Source: Prevotella sp. (lineage in GTDB: Bacteria > Bacteroidota > Bacteroidia > Bacteroidales > Bacteroidaceae). From it: a stretch of 64,000 nucleotides of DNA. A program made the translations under genes and the position numbers. Shown here piece after piece: positions 43,701 through 51,075 of the stretch (position 1 is the stretch's first letter; each line of letters opens with the position of its first letter). Where the stretch lies: assembly GCA_017470345.1 (NCBI GenBank), contig JAFUEP010000025.1:1-64000 (forward strand). Reading direction: 5' to 3'. Below the pieces are notes generated by a model. That model saw only the letters and a program-made list of their open reading frames with translations. It searched no databases and had not been told where the DNA came from.

Positions 43701-43888
43701 CCATTCGGCCGCGCCTGATTCAGGGTTTGCAGCTTTGGGCTTCGGTCGAGAATCTCTTCACCCTGACGCGCTATCTGGGTGCTGACCCGGAGTTCAGCTA
43801 CGCCACGTCGATCCTCACGCAGGGCATCGACGCCGGCCTGATGCCCCAGAGCCGCAGTTATCATTTTGGTGTAAAACTTAACCTCTAA
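40760..43888 (+). CDS. SusC/RagA family TonB-dependent receptor (second copy)
   Basis: The 1042-residue receptor has a signal peptide, a carboxypeptidase-regulatory-like domain (TDVKGVVVNSSTGEPFAGAR), a plug (GGHAFFVRGLHSLNMQSQPL, SPDDIERIEVLKNGTAIWG) and a barrel ending RSYHFGVKLNL. Two Gly/Pro-rich stretches, SQLPSLGGGGEG (~182-193) and LFPSLGSGLGVGF (~278-290), are encoded by DNA resembling the arms of the 170-bp element and look like in-frame insertions compared with the first SusC. It partners the SusD 6 bp downstream. Confidence 0.95.
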   Translation: MNIRTFITTISAVASFLAATAQTDVKGVVVNSSTGEPFAGARVTVVGSRTTSMTGDDGVFTLAVADDVDALLRIEAPGFDAQLLPLRGLHEVHVRLLPSGTAEVTYDDYAHSASSAAVTTKKRPATVATDENVAMLLAGDLWAQSHSGLDAGGHAFFVRGLHSLNMQSQPLFVVDGQIWQSQLPSLGGGGEGISLHEGYFTNPLALLSPDDIERIEVLKNGTAIWGAKAAGGVILITTKRSRNMATEIEVNLSAGIRQQGRSLPMLGAADYRILASDLFPSLGSGLGVGFLNDDANTTFYRANHNETDWQSVVGRTSASQNYGIAVRGGDDVALYAFSLGYARGDGMLRGTDFDRLNLRFNSDIELTKRLKTRADIAFAQVTRNIFDDGIFSETSPRYMGYVKSPLYNARQFDTQGRLFDRLSDVDELGVGNPMAIIENAEGKTKNYRFTALLAPTYLFSDRLSLSALVAHSWDKIKESAFIPDFGLPETELLNAQGDWYGTARNSVSSLMTRHSTLTLDLHADWNILNHQFSILNLTAGLRYLNDTFEGDYGQGYNTGSDNLRSLSVTTSSLRTTDGTNDDRRSVSWYAQADYSLKNRYLLTASLALETNSRFGSEADGSLRIGGVAWALFPSVDAAWIVTGERFMRHASGINYLKLHVGYDLTGNDDLPAGATRTYFGSIGYAGLAKGLAMENVGNDNLKWERTGTLTAGIDMRLLSNRLTVRADYFRSVTDDLLMRKQLPADYGLQSYWTNDGRLQNEGFEVSLSGRLIDRRHWQMNAHLSVGHYKNEVKRLTDGDFTTDVLGARVLTSVGRPLGVFYGFRTVGVFADQQETDRANLGTIDATGRRQAFAAGDIHFADLRADGIIDEQDMDVIGDPTPDIYGSFGFDLTWKGLTFDALFTYSLGNDAYNALRQRLESGSSLSNQTESLLRRWTADGQVTDMPRAVYGDPMGNSRFSDRWIEDASYMKLRQLSLSYDLPIRPRLIQGLQLWASVENLFTLTRYLGADPEFSYATSILTQGIDAGLMPQSRSYHFGVKLNL
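41306..41334 (+). repeat. Arm-like palindromic insertion in SusC (first)
   Basis: CTCCCCTCCCTCGGAGGGGG followed by CGGGGAAGG resembles an arm of the 170-bp element and is hairpin-forming. It is in frame in the plug region and encodes LPSLGGGGEG. A related GC-rich hairpin lies at 62524-62575. Confidence 0.55.
41594..41625 (+). repeat. Arm-like insertion in SusC (second)
   Basis: TTCCCCTCCCTTGGGTCGGG continuing ATTAGGGGTAGG matches the right-arm sequence of the 170-bp element closely (about 26 of 31 positions by eye). It is in frame and encodes LFPSLGSGLGVG. Confidence 0.65.
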
Positions 43889-43894
43889 GAAGCA

Positions 43895-45559
43895 ATGATG
43901 AAGAAAATCATTTGCTGCGCCCTGTGCGCAGGTCTGATGATGACAAGCTGCGAGGACATGATGGACCTTGACAACGGCCGCGTGGCTTACGATGAGCAGC
44001 ATCGCATTGACAATCCCAATGACTCCATTTACTCCGTCATGGGCATCCTGGCACTGATGCAGCAGGTGGCTGACCGCGTTGTGCTGATGGGCGAACTGCG
44101 GGCCGACCTGATGACTGTCGACGGGCGCTACGCCTCGACTGACCTGCAGAACGTCGAGAGCATGACCTACGCCAAAGATAATCCCTATGCTGCCGACCGC
44201 GACTTCTATGCCATCATCAACAACTGCAACTATATCTTGCAGCGCATGGACACCTCGCTCGTCGAGGGTCAGACCAAAGTAATACTGCCTGAATATGCCC
44301 AGGTGAAGACGCTTCGCGCCTACGCCTACTGGCAGTTGGCGCTGATCTGCGGACGGGTCAGTTACCGCACGGAGCCCCTCCTGTCCTCACCTATGTCATC
44401 GTATGATGACGACAAACAGCAACTCACGCTCGACGCCCTGGCTCCCGTCCTCATCGCTGAGCTGGAGCCTCTGGTCGGTGTGCGTCCCCTCGACTATGGC
44501 TCGGTGGATGGTTGGAACTCCTCAGAGTTCTTCCTGCCGGCCCGTATGCTGCTGGCCGACCTCTATCTCTACAGCAACCGCTACGATGAGGCAGCACAGA
44601 CCTACTACGACCTGATCCTCCAGCGTCGGCTGAACGTCTCAAGCAGTTATGCCAATACGTGGACGACGGTGGGCCGCACAGCACTCAACGACCACAACCG
44701 TCAGGCTTTCCGCAACGAGATTGTCACCCGCCAGGTGTTCGACAGCGACCTGCGTTCACTGCACAGCCAACTTTGCAAGCTGACCTACAGCGACGAGCCT
44801 GCCCTGCTGCCTGCCACGCACTTCACGACATGGATGCAGCAGCGAACTCATTTCCATACCGACAATGGACAGGCCATTTCGCGCTACTTTACCGGCGACC
44901 TTCGGGGCATGGCAGAGATGTCGACTGGAAAGCTGACGGCACAAGCCTTCGGTCCTGTCGATAAGGCGCAGATCGCTGGCGCGAAGTCCTCACAGCTCGT
45001 CGTCACAAAGTATTTCAACAATCTGGAGGGCAGCACCGTCGACCCGCTCGCACAGCGCACACTGCGCTCACTACCCTTGCTGCGGCCTACGACGGTCTAT
45101 CTGCGCTTTGCTGAGGCCATCAACCGCGCCGGTTATCCCACAGCAGCTTTCGCCGTGCTGAAGTATGGCCTGTCGAACCAGACCCTGAACGACACCCTGC
45201 GTGTCGATTCCAACGAAGTGAAGCGCTGGCGACCCTATCTGGACTTCCGTGCCAGCCTCTTTGACGGCAATGTCGGCACGGCTGCACGCGGACTGGGGCT
45301 GGGCGTCCGTTGGGACAAAGAGCAATACGTCATCCCCGAGGCAGTCGACACGGTTGACTACGTGGAACGGGCCATTCTCGACGAGATGGCTGCCGAGAAT
45401 TGCTTCGAGGGCAACCGCTTCTTCGACCTGCTCTGTGCCTCACGTCATCGTCATGACCATCCTGCCCTGATGGCCGAGCTCATCAGCCGCAAATACAGCG
45501 ATGCCGCCGCCGCAAGGCTCTGGCTCGAGCAGAAGCTCCGGCAAATCCTACAGCAATAA
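43895..45559 (+). CDS. SusD/RagB family glycan-binding lipoprotein (second copy)
   Basis: The 554-residue lipoprotein (CAGLMMTSC, Cys19) has SusD-like sequence: MGELRADLMTVDGRYASTDL, YAIINNCNYILQRMD, AQVKTLRAYAYWQLALICGR, and the end block ILDEMAAENCFEGNRFFDLL. It has its own ordinary lipoprotein signal, unlike the first SusD. It binds glycan on top of the second SusC. The two SusD proteins are quite diverged, which argues for two different ligands or an old duplication. Confidence 0.92.
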   Translation: MMKKIICCALCAGLMMTSCEDMMDLDNGRVAYDEQHRIDNPNDSIYSVMGILALMQQVADRVVLMGELRADLMTVDGRYASTDLQNVESMTYAKDNPYAADRDFYAIINNCNYILQRMDTSLVEGQTKVILPEYAQVKTLRAYAYWQLALICGRVSYRTEPLLSSPMSSYDDDKQQLTLDALAPVLIAELEPLVGVRPLDYGSVDGWNSSEFFLPARMLLADLYLYSNRYDEAAQTYYDLILQRRLNVSSSYANTWTTVGRTALNDHNRQAFRNEIVTRQVFDSDLRSLHSQLCKLTYSDEPALLPATHFTTWMQQRTHFHTDNGQAISRYFTGDLRGMAEMSTGKLTAQAFGPVDKAQIAGAKSSQLVVTKYFNNLEGSTVDPLAQRTLRSLPLLRPTTVYLRFAEAINRAGYPTAAFAVLKYGLSNQTLNDTLRVDSNEVKRWRPYLDFRASLFDGNVGTAARGLGLGVRWDKEQYVIPEAVDTVDYVERAILDEMAAENCFEGNRFFDLLCASRHRHDHPALMAELISRKYSDAAAARLWLEQKLRQILQQ

Positions 45560-45603
45560 TCTTTCTTTTAATTCATTTTATTACCAAATTAACAATTACT
45601 CTT

Positions 45604-47487
45604 ATGAAAAAAATTACTAAACTGATGATGCTGACCCTTGCCATGGGCTGGGCAGCAGGTGCTATGGCACAGAGTCCCTCGTGGACTTTCTACAACCCGG
45701 ACAACATCAAGCATCAGGGCACTCAGACCGACCATACCATTGTGGTCAAGGTGCGCACGGCCCCCACGCTGGCCGACTTCAACAACGACGGCAAGCTGGA
45801 GATGGTCTATGGCGGACAGAACGACGGCGACTGGGACTGGTACTACCAGGAAAAAGACATCGACGGCGAAAAGCAGTGGACCTGGGACTGGGGCTGGCAC
45901 TACGATTGGAACAACTCGGCCTACGTCATCGGCTTCAACGGCTGGGACGGCGACCCCGTGTGTCTCGACGGCAAGACTGACTTCTGGTCGTTGACGACCG
46001 ACAACTACGGTCTGCCCCTTGGCACCCACAACTTCTATCGCTGGATTGACTTCGACAACGACGGCAACCTCGACCTGCTGATGCTGGCAAAGCGCGACTA
46101 TGACATGCGCGAACTCGACAGCGATCACTTTGCATTGCTCTATCGCAACGGCGGTGCCGACGCTGACTACAAGTTCAGCGAGGTGGGCAAGGCTCCCTTC
46201 AATATCGTCGATCGCCAGGCCGGCTTCATTCCCAACAATGGCAATTGGGACGGAAATGACAGGATGGGCGGCTACGTGCGCGGCATCTCGTTCGGCGACA
46301 TCAACCGCGACGGCTTCGTCGACTTCGTGTGCATGAACTATACAGACCAGCTCTCTGTCTATCTGGGCAATGGCGACGGTTCGTTCACCAAGAAGGTGCA
46401 ACTCGAGGAAGCCTATCGTGACGGTGATGCCAAACTGGCCGACCTCGACGCTGACGGCTGTCTCGACATCGTCGCATTGGGATGGAATGGCAATGGCAAG
46501 CATGTGAACTTCTACAAAGGTCTCGGCGATGGAGAATTCGAGAACAAGACGCCCGAGGGTGTTCACCACCAGCGTGGCGGCGGCATCGCGGTTGCCGACT
46601 TCAACAATGACGGCCTTCCCGACGTTTTCATCATGGGCTATAGCGACAGCAAAGGCGCCTGGCCCAACGACCTGCTGCTCAACAAGGGCGACTTCACGTT
46701 CGAGATAAAAGAGAACCCCATCGGAACCTTCGATTGGGTGGACTACAACATTGCCAATGCCTTCGACGTCAACAACGACGGCAACGTCGACCTGTTATGG
46801 AACTGGGGCACCAACATGATTCTCAACCTCGGCAATGGCGACGGCACCTTCCAGGAGTATGGATGGAGCAACAACAAGCAGTCTGGCGACAAGTCGGGCG
46901 GCGGCTACTCCTTCGGCGACGTCTATGGCCGCAACATGCTCGACCAGGCCATCTGCTATAAAGAAGGCGACAATGCCCATGTGGGCATCATCCCAGGCCG
47001 CACGGGCAGCGACGGCAATGGCGAACTCAACGAGGCCCCGTCGGCTCCCGCCAATGTCGTGGCTGAGCGCTCAGGCAACGTCATCACCATCACATGGGAT
47101 GCAGCTACCGACGACAAGACTCCGCAGAAATCGCTTCTCTACAACGTCTTCGTGAAGTATGGCGACGTGGAGCGCATGATCGTTCCTGCACTGACAGAGA
47201 CCGGAAAGCTGAAGGTTGTACAGGACATGCAGACCCTCGTCATGGCTACTTCCTACGAGGTGAACGTGCCGGAGGACGTGGCTACAGAGGATATTACTAT
47301 CGGCGTGCAGGCCATTGACGGCGTTTTCGCCCCCAGCCCCTTCACCGTCGTCAGCGATGTGACCACCGGTATCAGCAATGTCGACACTAACAAGAGAACA
47401 GCAGGCAAGGCTTATGACCTCGCCGGCCGTCAACTGAAGCTCCAGAAGGGTGTAAGCATTGTCAACGGGAAGAAGATCCTGAGATAA
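45604..47487 (+). CDS. VCBS/FG-GAP repeat secreted protein (intact)
   Basis: The 627-residue secreted protein (signal ending AGAMAQ) has six or more FG-GAP calcium loops (DFNNDGKLEMV, DFDNDGNLDLL, DINRDGFVDFV, DLDADGCLDIV, DFNNDGLPDVF, DVNNDGNVDLL) forming a predicted beta-propeller. An Fn3-like domain (~480-590) and the tail AYDLAGRQLKLQKG...NGKKILR follow. No catalytic residues are recognised, so a glycan-binding or scaffold role is inferred from the operon position between SusD and the esterase. It is the intact counterpart of the broken gene at 20794. Confidence 0.82.
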   Translation: MKKITKLMMLTLAMGWAAGAMAQSPSWTFYNPDNIKHQGTQTDHTIVVKVRTAPTLADFNNDGKLEMVYGGQNDGDWDWYYQEKDIDGEKQWTWDWGWHYDWNNSAYVIGFNGWDGDPVCLDGKTDFWSLTTDNYGLPLGTHNFYRWIDFDNDGNLDLLMLAKRDYDMRELDSDHFALLYRNGGADADYKFSEVGKAPFNIVDRQAGFIPNNGNWDGNDRMGGYVRGISFGDINRDGFVDFVCMNYTDQLSVYLGNGDGSFTKKVQLEEAYRDGDAKLADLDADGCLDIVALGWNGNGKHVNFYKGLGDGEFENKTPEGVHHQRGGGIAVADFNNDGLPDVFIMGYSDSKGAWPNDLLLNKGDFTFEIKENPIGTFDWVDYNIANAFDVNNDGNVDLLWNWGTNMILNLGNGDGTFQEYGWSNNKQSGDKSGGGYSFGDVYGRNMLDQAICYKEGDNAHVGIIPGRTGSDGNGELNEAPSAPANVVAERSGNVITITWDAATDDKTPQKSLLYNVFVKYGDVERMIVPALTETGKLKVVQDMQTLVMATSYEVNVPEDVATEDITIGVQAIDGVFAPSPFTVVSDVTTGISNVDTNKRTAGKAYDLAGRQLKLQKGVSIVNGKKILR

Positions 47488-47553
47488 CCATAAGCGGGTC
47501 CGCTCTACCTGTGTGTGCCTCTCTTATAATATATTGATTTAATGTGTTATAGT

Positions 47554-50500
47554 ATGAAAAAAGCAATAGTACAGTTGATTCTTTGCCTGTCGTGTGGCGT
47601 GGCGATGGCACAGCAAAAGGCGTGGATGGCAGGGACTCCCCTGATTACAAATGCGTCGCAAATTACGGCTACGCCTCCTCAAGACAGCCGTTTTACTGTT
47701 GCCAATCTCATTCTTCCAGAGAGTGACGGAGTGGGCACTAACCAGTTCATCTACCACACAGCGTGGAGCGGACCCGACATGATCACTGCCAGTGAGGACC
47801 CCTTCCTGCAGTTCCATCTGCCAAAGCCAGAGCGCCATCTGATCTTTTCCATGATAGGCTCAGCTTGGGATGCGACTTACGACACGCCTACAGAAGTTGT
47901 CATCCAGGCAGCCAATAAGCCGGGCGAATGGACGGAAATCACGACGCTAACGGGGATGGAGGAAGATTTCACCTCATTCACGCCGGAGCGTTATACATCG
48001 CCCCACATCGACCTTGGCGCCGATTATGCATATGTGAAGTTCATCGTGAAGAAAACCTATGCCAATCGCCGCCAGTCGGCAGGGGGCTTGCTGCTCTCTT
48101 TGGGCAGGTTTCAGATCTATGAAGCCTATGAGGGCGAATCAGAGATAAAAGATCCTGAGGAAAACATCAATATAGTCTTCATTGGTAATAGCATCACGGC
48201 AGGCGCCACCCTCCCCAATGCTTCTGCACAAGCGCCTCCAGCCGTTTGCCGCTCGCTCATAGAAAAAGCGACGGAAGTGACCACGAACCTCTATAACGGC
48301 GGACATTCGGGCATCACCACCTGGGGCTATCTGCCCGGTAGCGACGATCTCACGCGGGTGCTGGCGAGTGCCAAGGCTTTCAGGAAGCAGAATGGCGGGC
48401 CGGTCTATATTTCAATCATGCTCGGCACGAACGACAGTGCCATTTCCGGTACTGAGGGCGCTCCCGTTTCGCCTGAAGCTTATGGCGGCAACATCAGGGC
48501 TATCATTGACCGCCTCATCACGTCAGTCCCCGATTGCCGGATTCTGCTCAATTACCCCATCTGGTACAGTCCTAATACATACAACGGGGCTAAGTACATG
48601 CAGGAAGGCCTCGACCGCCTGCACAGCTACTATCCGATTCTTGATGCCATCGCCGGGGACTACGGACAGGTCTACAGCGGCAACAGGGATGTCTGGGAAT
48701 TCTTCGAGGACAACTATGCGCTCTACACCAGTGAGAGCGGAAACGCCGGCTACTTCTATCTCCATCCCAACGTGAACGGAGCCAGGCGCCTGGCTGAGAT
48801 TTGGGCAAAAAGCCTCCTGCAGTTGATGGAAGCCGACAGTATCGAAGTGAAGAATCCATTGCCGGAATGTGGCCTTTTCAGTCCGAAGCCCGACAAAAAG
48901 TACGCCATAAGGACGCCTCATGGCGAACTGGGCACAAAGGACGGCAAGCTGACCAGCACTGTCAAGAAGGACAATGGAGCCACCTCTGGGGAATTCGCCT
49001 TCGTCAGTCACGACGGCCAGCTCTACCTTTACAGCATTGGCGACAAGGCTTTTATGCACCGCGACCCTGTGGCCTACGCCAACGGCTGGTGTAATGTCGT
49101 CTGTTCGAATGACACTCTCCTGCCCGTCAAGGTCAGCTATACGGGCTCGCCAAATGCTTATCCCTATTATCTGACGATGGACGGTTATGTCCTGAACAGC
49201 GTCGCCAGCACGCAGACTGGCATCTGTGCCAACACCTACAGGCAGCATGACGCCTGTAATCAGACAGCCATCATCGAGTTGGATGGCGACTTCGATCCTG
49301 CTGCCGCCCAGGCCGTCATGGACGACTACTTCGCCAAGCAGGTCAGTGTCGTCTATCGTATCGTCGACGCAGAGGGGAAAGTGATGGAAGAACTGAGAGG
49401 GACGGGCCGTGAAGGCGACGTTGTCGACGGACTGCCCGAACACTTCAGCCGCAAAGCCTACACAGAATACACCGTCAGACAACCTGTCACCCTGGCAAGG
49501 GGACAGGAAAACCTTGTCGACGTCCTGGCATCATGGACGCTCCCCTTTGAACTCTCTTCAACCCTGGAGGATGCCCATTGGTATAACCTCGCTCTTCGGC
49601 AGGGCGCTGACTTCGTCAATGCTGCTGAAGGCTACTGGTGTAACGTAGCAGCCACGAAAGACGACCTCCTCTCACCCGAATATCAATGGGCCTTCCAGGG
49701 CAACCCCTACGAGGGCATCGTCGTCCGTTGCCGATCTGATCTCAGCAAGACGCTCACCAAGGTCTACAGCGAAGAAGAGCGCAACGACGTCGCGATCCTT
49801 GCTGATGGCGTCTTCAGATGGCGCATTGTTGAGAGCGACAAGGGCTTCCTCTTGGCCACTGACGGAGCTCGGCCCTACATCAACGAGTACGGAGGAGCCG
49901 GCGGACGCTTGGGATTCTGGGGCGACGTGAACGATGTGGGCAGCATCTTCTCTGTCAGCGAGGTGGGCGTCGCGGAGGAAGAGAACGTCCGGTTGTCCAC
50001 GGGAGCCGTGCTGTCCTTGTATCGTGCTCCGGCTGAGAAGGCTAACGGGAAGGCTGTCGTCATTATCCCGGGCGGGGGCTATGCCTATGTCGCAGGCAGC
50101 TACGAAGGGGCTGACTGGGCTCCCTTCTTCAACAACCTCGGCTTCACGGCAGCAGTCTTACGCTACAACCTGCCTAACGGCAATCCCGAAGTCCCCCTTG
50201 CTGATGGCAAGGCAGCCCTTCAATACCTGCGTGACCATGCCGGCAACTTGCACATCACTCCTGAGCAGACGGGCGTGATGGGCTTCAGTGCTGGCGGACA
50301 TTTGGCAAGCACCATCGCCACTCATCTTAGCGGCTCCGGGCGACCTGCCTTCCAGATTCTCTTCTATCCCGTCATTACGATGGACAGCCGCTATACACAC
50401 GCGGGTTCAAGGGAAAACCTCCTGGGCAAGAACCCCTCGGATGAACTCGTGACGCTCTACAGCAGCGAGCAGCAGGTCACTTCTGCGACACCTCCCGCCT

Positions 50501-50838
50501 ATATCTGCTGGGCAGAGGACGACAGCACCGTGAAGCCAGTCAACAGCACCCTTTACCAGACGGCCCTCACCAATGCCGGCGTGCCCGTCACCGTCAAGTC
50601 ATTCCCCTCTGGCGGTCATGGCTTCGGTTTCTCTTCATTCAGCTATCATTACCAGATGGTGCAGCATCTGACTAAATGGCTGCAAGGGATTGACCAGCTG
50701 ATCTCGGGAGTCGCCTCTCCGGTGTCCGACTTCAGGACGGACAGCGCGACGACCTACAATCTCAATGGGCAATACGTGAATGAACATTACGGCGGCATCG
50801 TCATTCGTAATGGGGTGAAGGTCGTGAGCCGTCAATAG
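47554..50838 (+). CDS. Two-domain esterase: SGNH hydrolase fused to alpha/beta-hydrolase
   Basis: ATG 47554 gives a standard signal (MKKAIVQLILCLSCGVAMAQ); an ATG 4 codons upstream is also possible. After a sandwich-like region (~40-195) comes an SGNH domain with VFIGNSITAG (Ser213), MLGTNDS (Asn/Asp block) and the closing YLHPN histidine. A middle region of unknown fold (~440-770) leads to a BD-FAE/CE-like alpha/beta hydrolase: VVIIPGGGYAYVAG oxyanion loop, GFSAGGHLA (Ser912), AEDDSTV (Asp989 or 990), GGHGFGF (His1022). Both triads look complete, so two separate ester bonds (such as acetyl at different positions) may be cleaved. The tail TYNLNGQYV...IRNGVK resembles other exported proteins here. 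Confidence 0.85.
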   Translation: MKKAIVQLILCLSCGVAMAQQKAWMAGTPLITNASQITATPPQDSRFTVANLILPESDGVGTNQFIYHTAWSGPDMITASEDPFLQFHLPKPERHLIFSMIGSAWDATYDTPTEVVIQAANKPGEWTEITTLTGMEEDFTSFTPERYTSPHIDLGADYAYVKFIVKKTYANRRQSAGGLLLSLGRFQIYEAYEGESEIKDPEENINIVFIGNSITAGATLPNASAQAPPAVCRSLIEKATEVTTNLYNGGHSGITTWGYLPGSDDLTRVLASAKAFRKQNGGPVYISIMLGTNDSAISGTEGAPVSPEAYGGNIRAIIDRLITSVPDCRILLNYPIWYSPNTYNGAKYMQEGLDRLHSYYPILDAIAGDYGQVYSGNRDVWEFFEDNYALYTSESGNAGYFYLHPNVNGARRLAEIWAKSLLQLMEADSIEVKNPLPECGLFSPKPDKKYAIRTPHGELGTKDGKLTSTVKKDNGATSGEFAFVSHDGQLYLYSIGDKAFMHRDPVAYANGWCNVVCSNDTLLPVKVSYTGSPNAYPYYLTMDGYVLNSVASTQTGICANTYRQHDACNQTAIIELDGDFDPAAAQAVMDDYFAKQVSVVYRIVDAEGKVMEELRGTGREGDVVDGLPEHFSRKAYTEYTVRQPVTLARGQENLVDVLASWTLPFELSSTLEDAHWYNLALRQGADFVNAAEGYWCNVAATKDDLLSPEYQWAFQGNPYEGIVVRCRSDLSKTLTKVYSEEERNDVAILADGVFRWRIVESDKGFLLATDGARPYINEYGGAGGRLGFWGDVNDVGSIFSVSEVGVAEEENVRLSTGAVLSLYRAPAEKANGKAVVIIPGGGYAYVAGSYEGADWAPFFNNLGFTAAVLRYNLPNGNPEVPLADGKAALQYLRDHAGNLHITPEQTGVMGFSAGGHLASTIATHLSGSGRPAFQILFYPVITMDSRYTHAGSRENLLGKNPSDELVTLYSSEQQVTSATPPAYICWAEDDSTVKPVNSTLYQTALTNAGVPVTVKSFPSGGHGFGFSSFSYHYQMVQHLTKWLQGIDQLISGVASPVSDFRTDSATTYNLNGQYVNEHYGGIVIRNGVKVVSRQ

Positions 50839-50920
50839 CTGCGTCGCAGCTTCGTCCCCTATGCTGAGGGCCCAGCCGTTCTTCCATAGCACCGCTTCAA
50901 CGGATTTGCTGAAAAATAGC

Positions 50921-50940
50921 ACAAATGTCGCAAACATCGT
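50921..50940 (+). promoter_or_regulatory. ATGTCGCA motif after the esterase gene
   Basis: ACAAATGTCGCAAACATCGT matches the motif near 13511 (ACAAATGTCGCAGAATCG). It lies upstream of the VCBS gene's -7 box at 51016, though a terminator hairpin lies between them. Confidence 0.4.
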
Positions 50941-50951
50941 GCGGCAGGCCT

Positions 50952-51011
50952 AAAAAAGGCACATTCCTTTCATTCTTTCCAACAAAAGAGTGTGGGGAAT
51001 GTGCTTTTTTT
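50952..51011 (+). terminator. Terminator of the SusC/D operon
   Basis: AAAAAAGGCACATTCC (50952-50967) pairs with GGAATGTGC and its T run (50996-51011). The stem is strong with A and T tracts on both sides. It separates the SusC/D-to-esterase operon from the next VCBS gene. Confidence 0.7.
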
Positions 51012-51015
51012 AGCT

Positions 51016-51023
51016 TAACTTTG
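51016..51023 (+). promoter_or_regulatory. -7 box of the second intact VCBS gene
   Basis: TAACTTTG matches the consensus, just after the terminator, and gives an ~45-nt leader to ATG 51076. No -33 element is visible. Confidence 0.5.
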
Positions 51024-51075
51024 CTGGCAAGAATCACGAAATAAGGATATTAACTTACAAAAAAAGAATAAGCGT

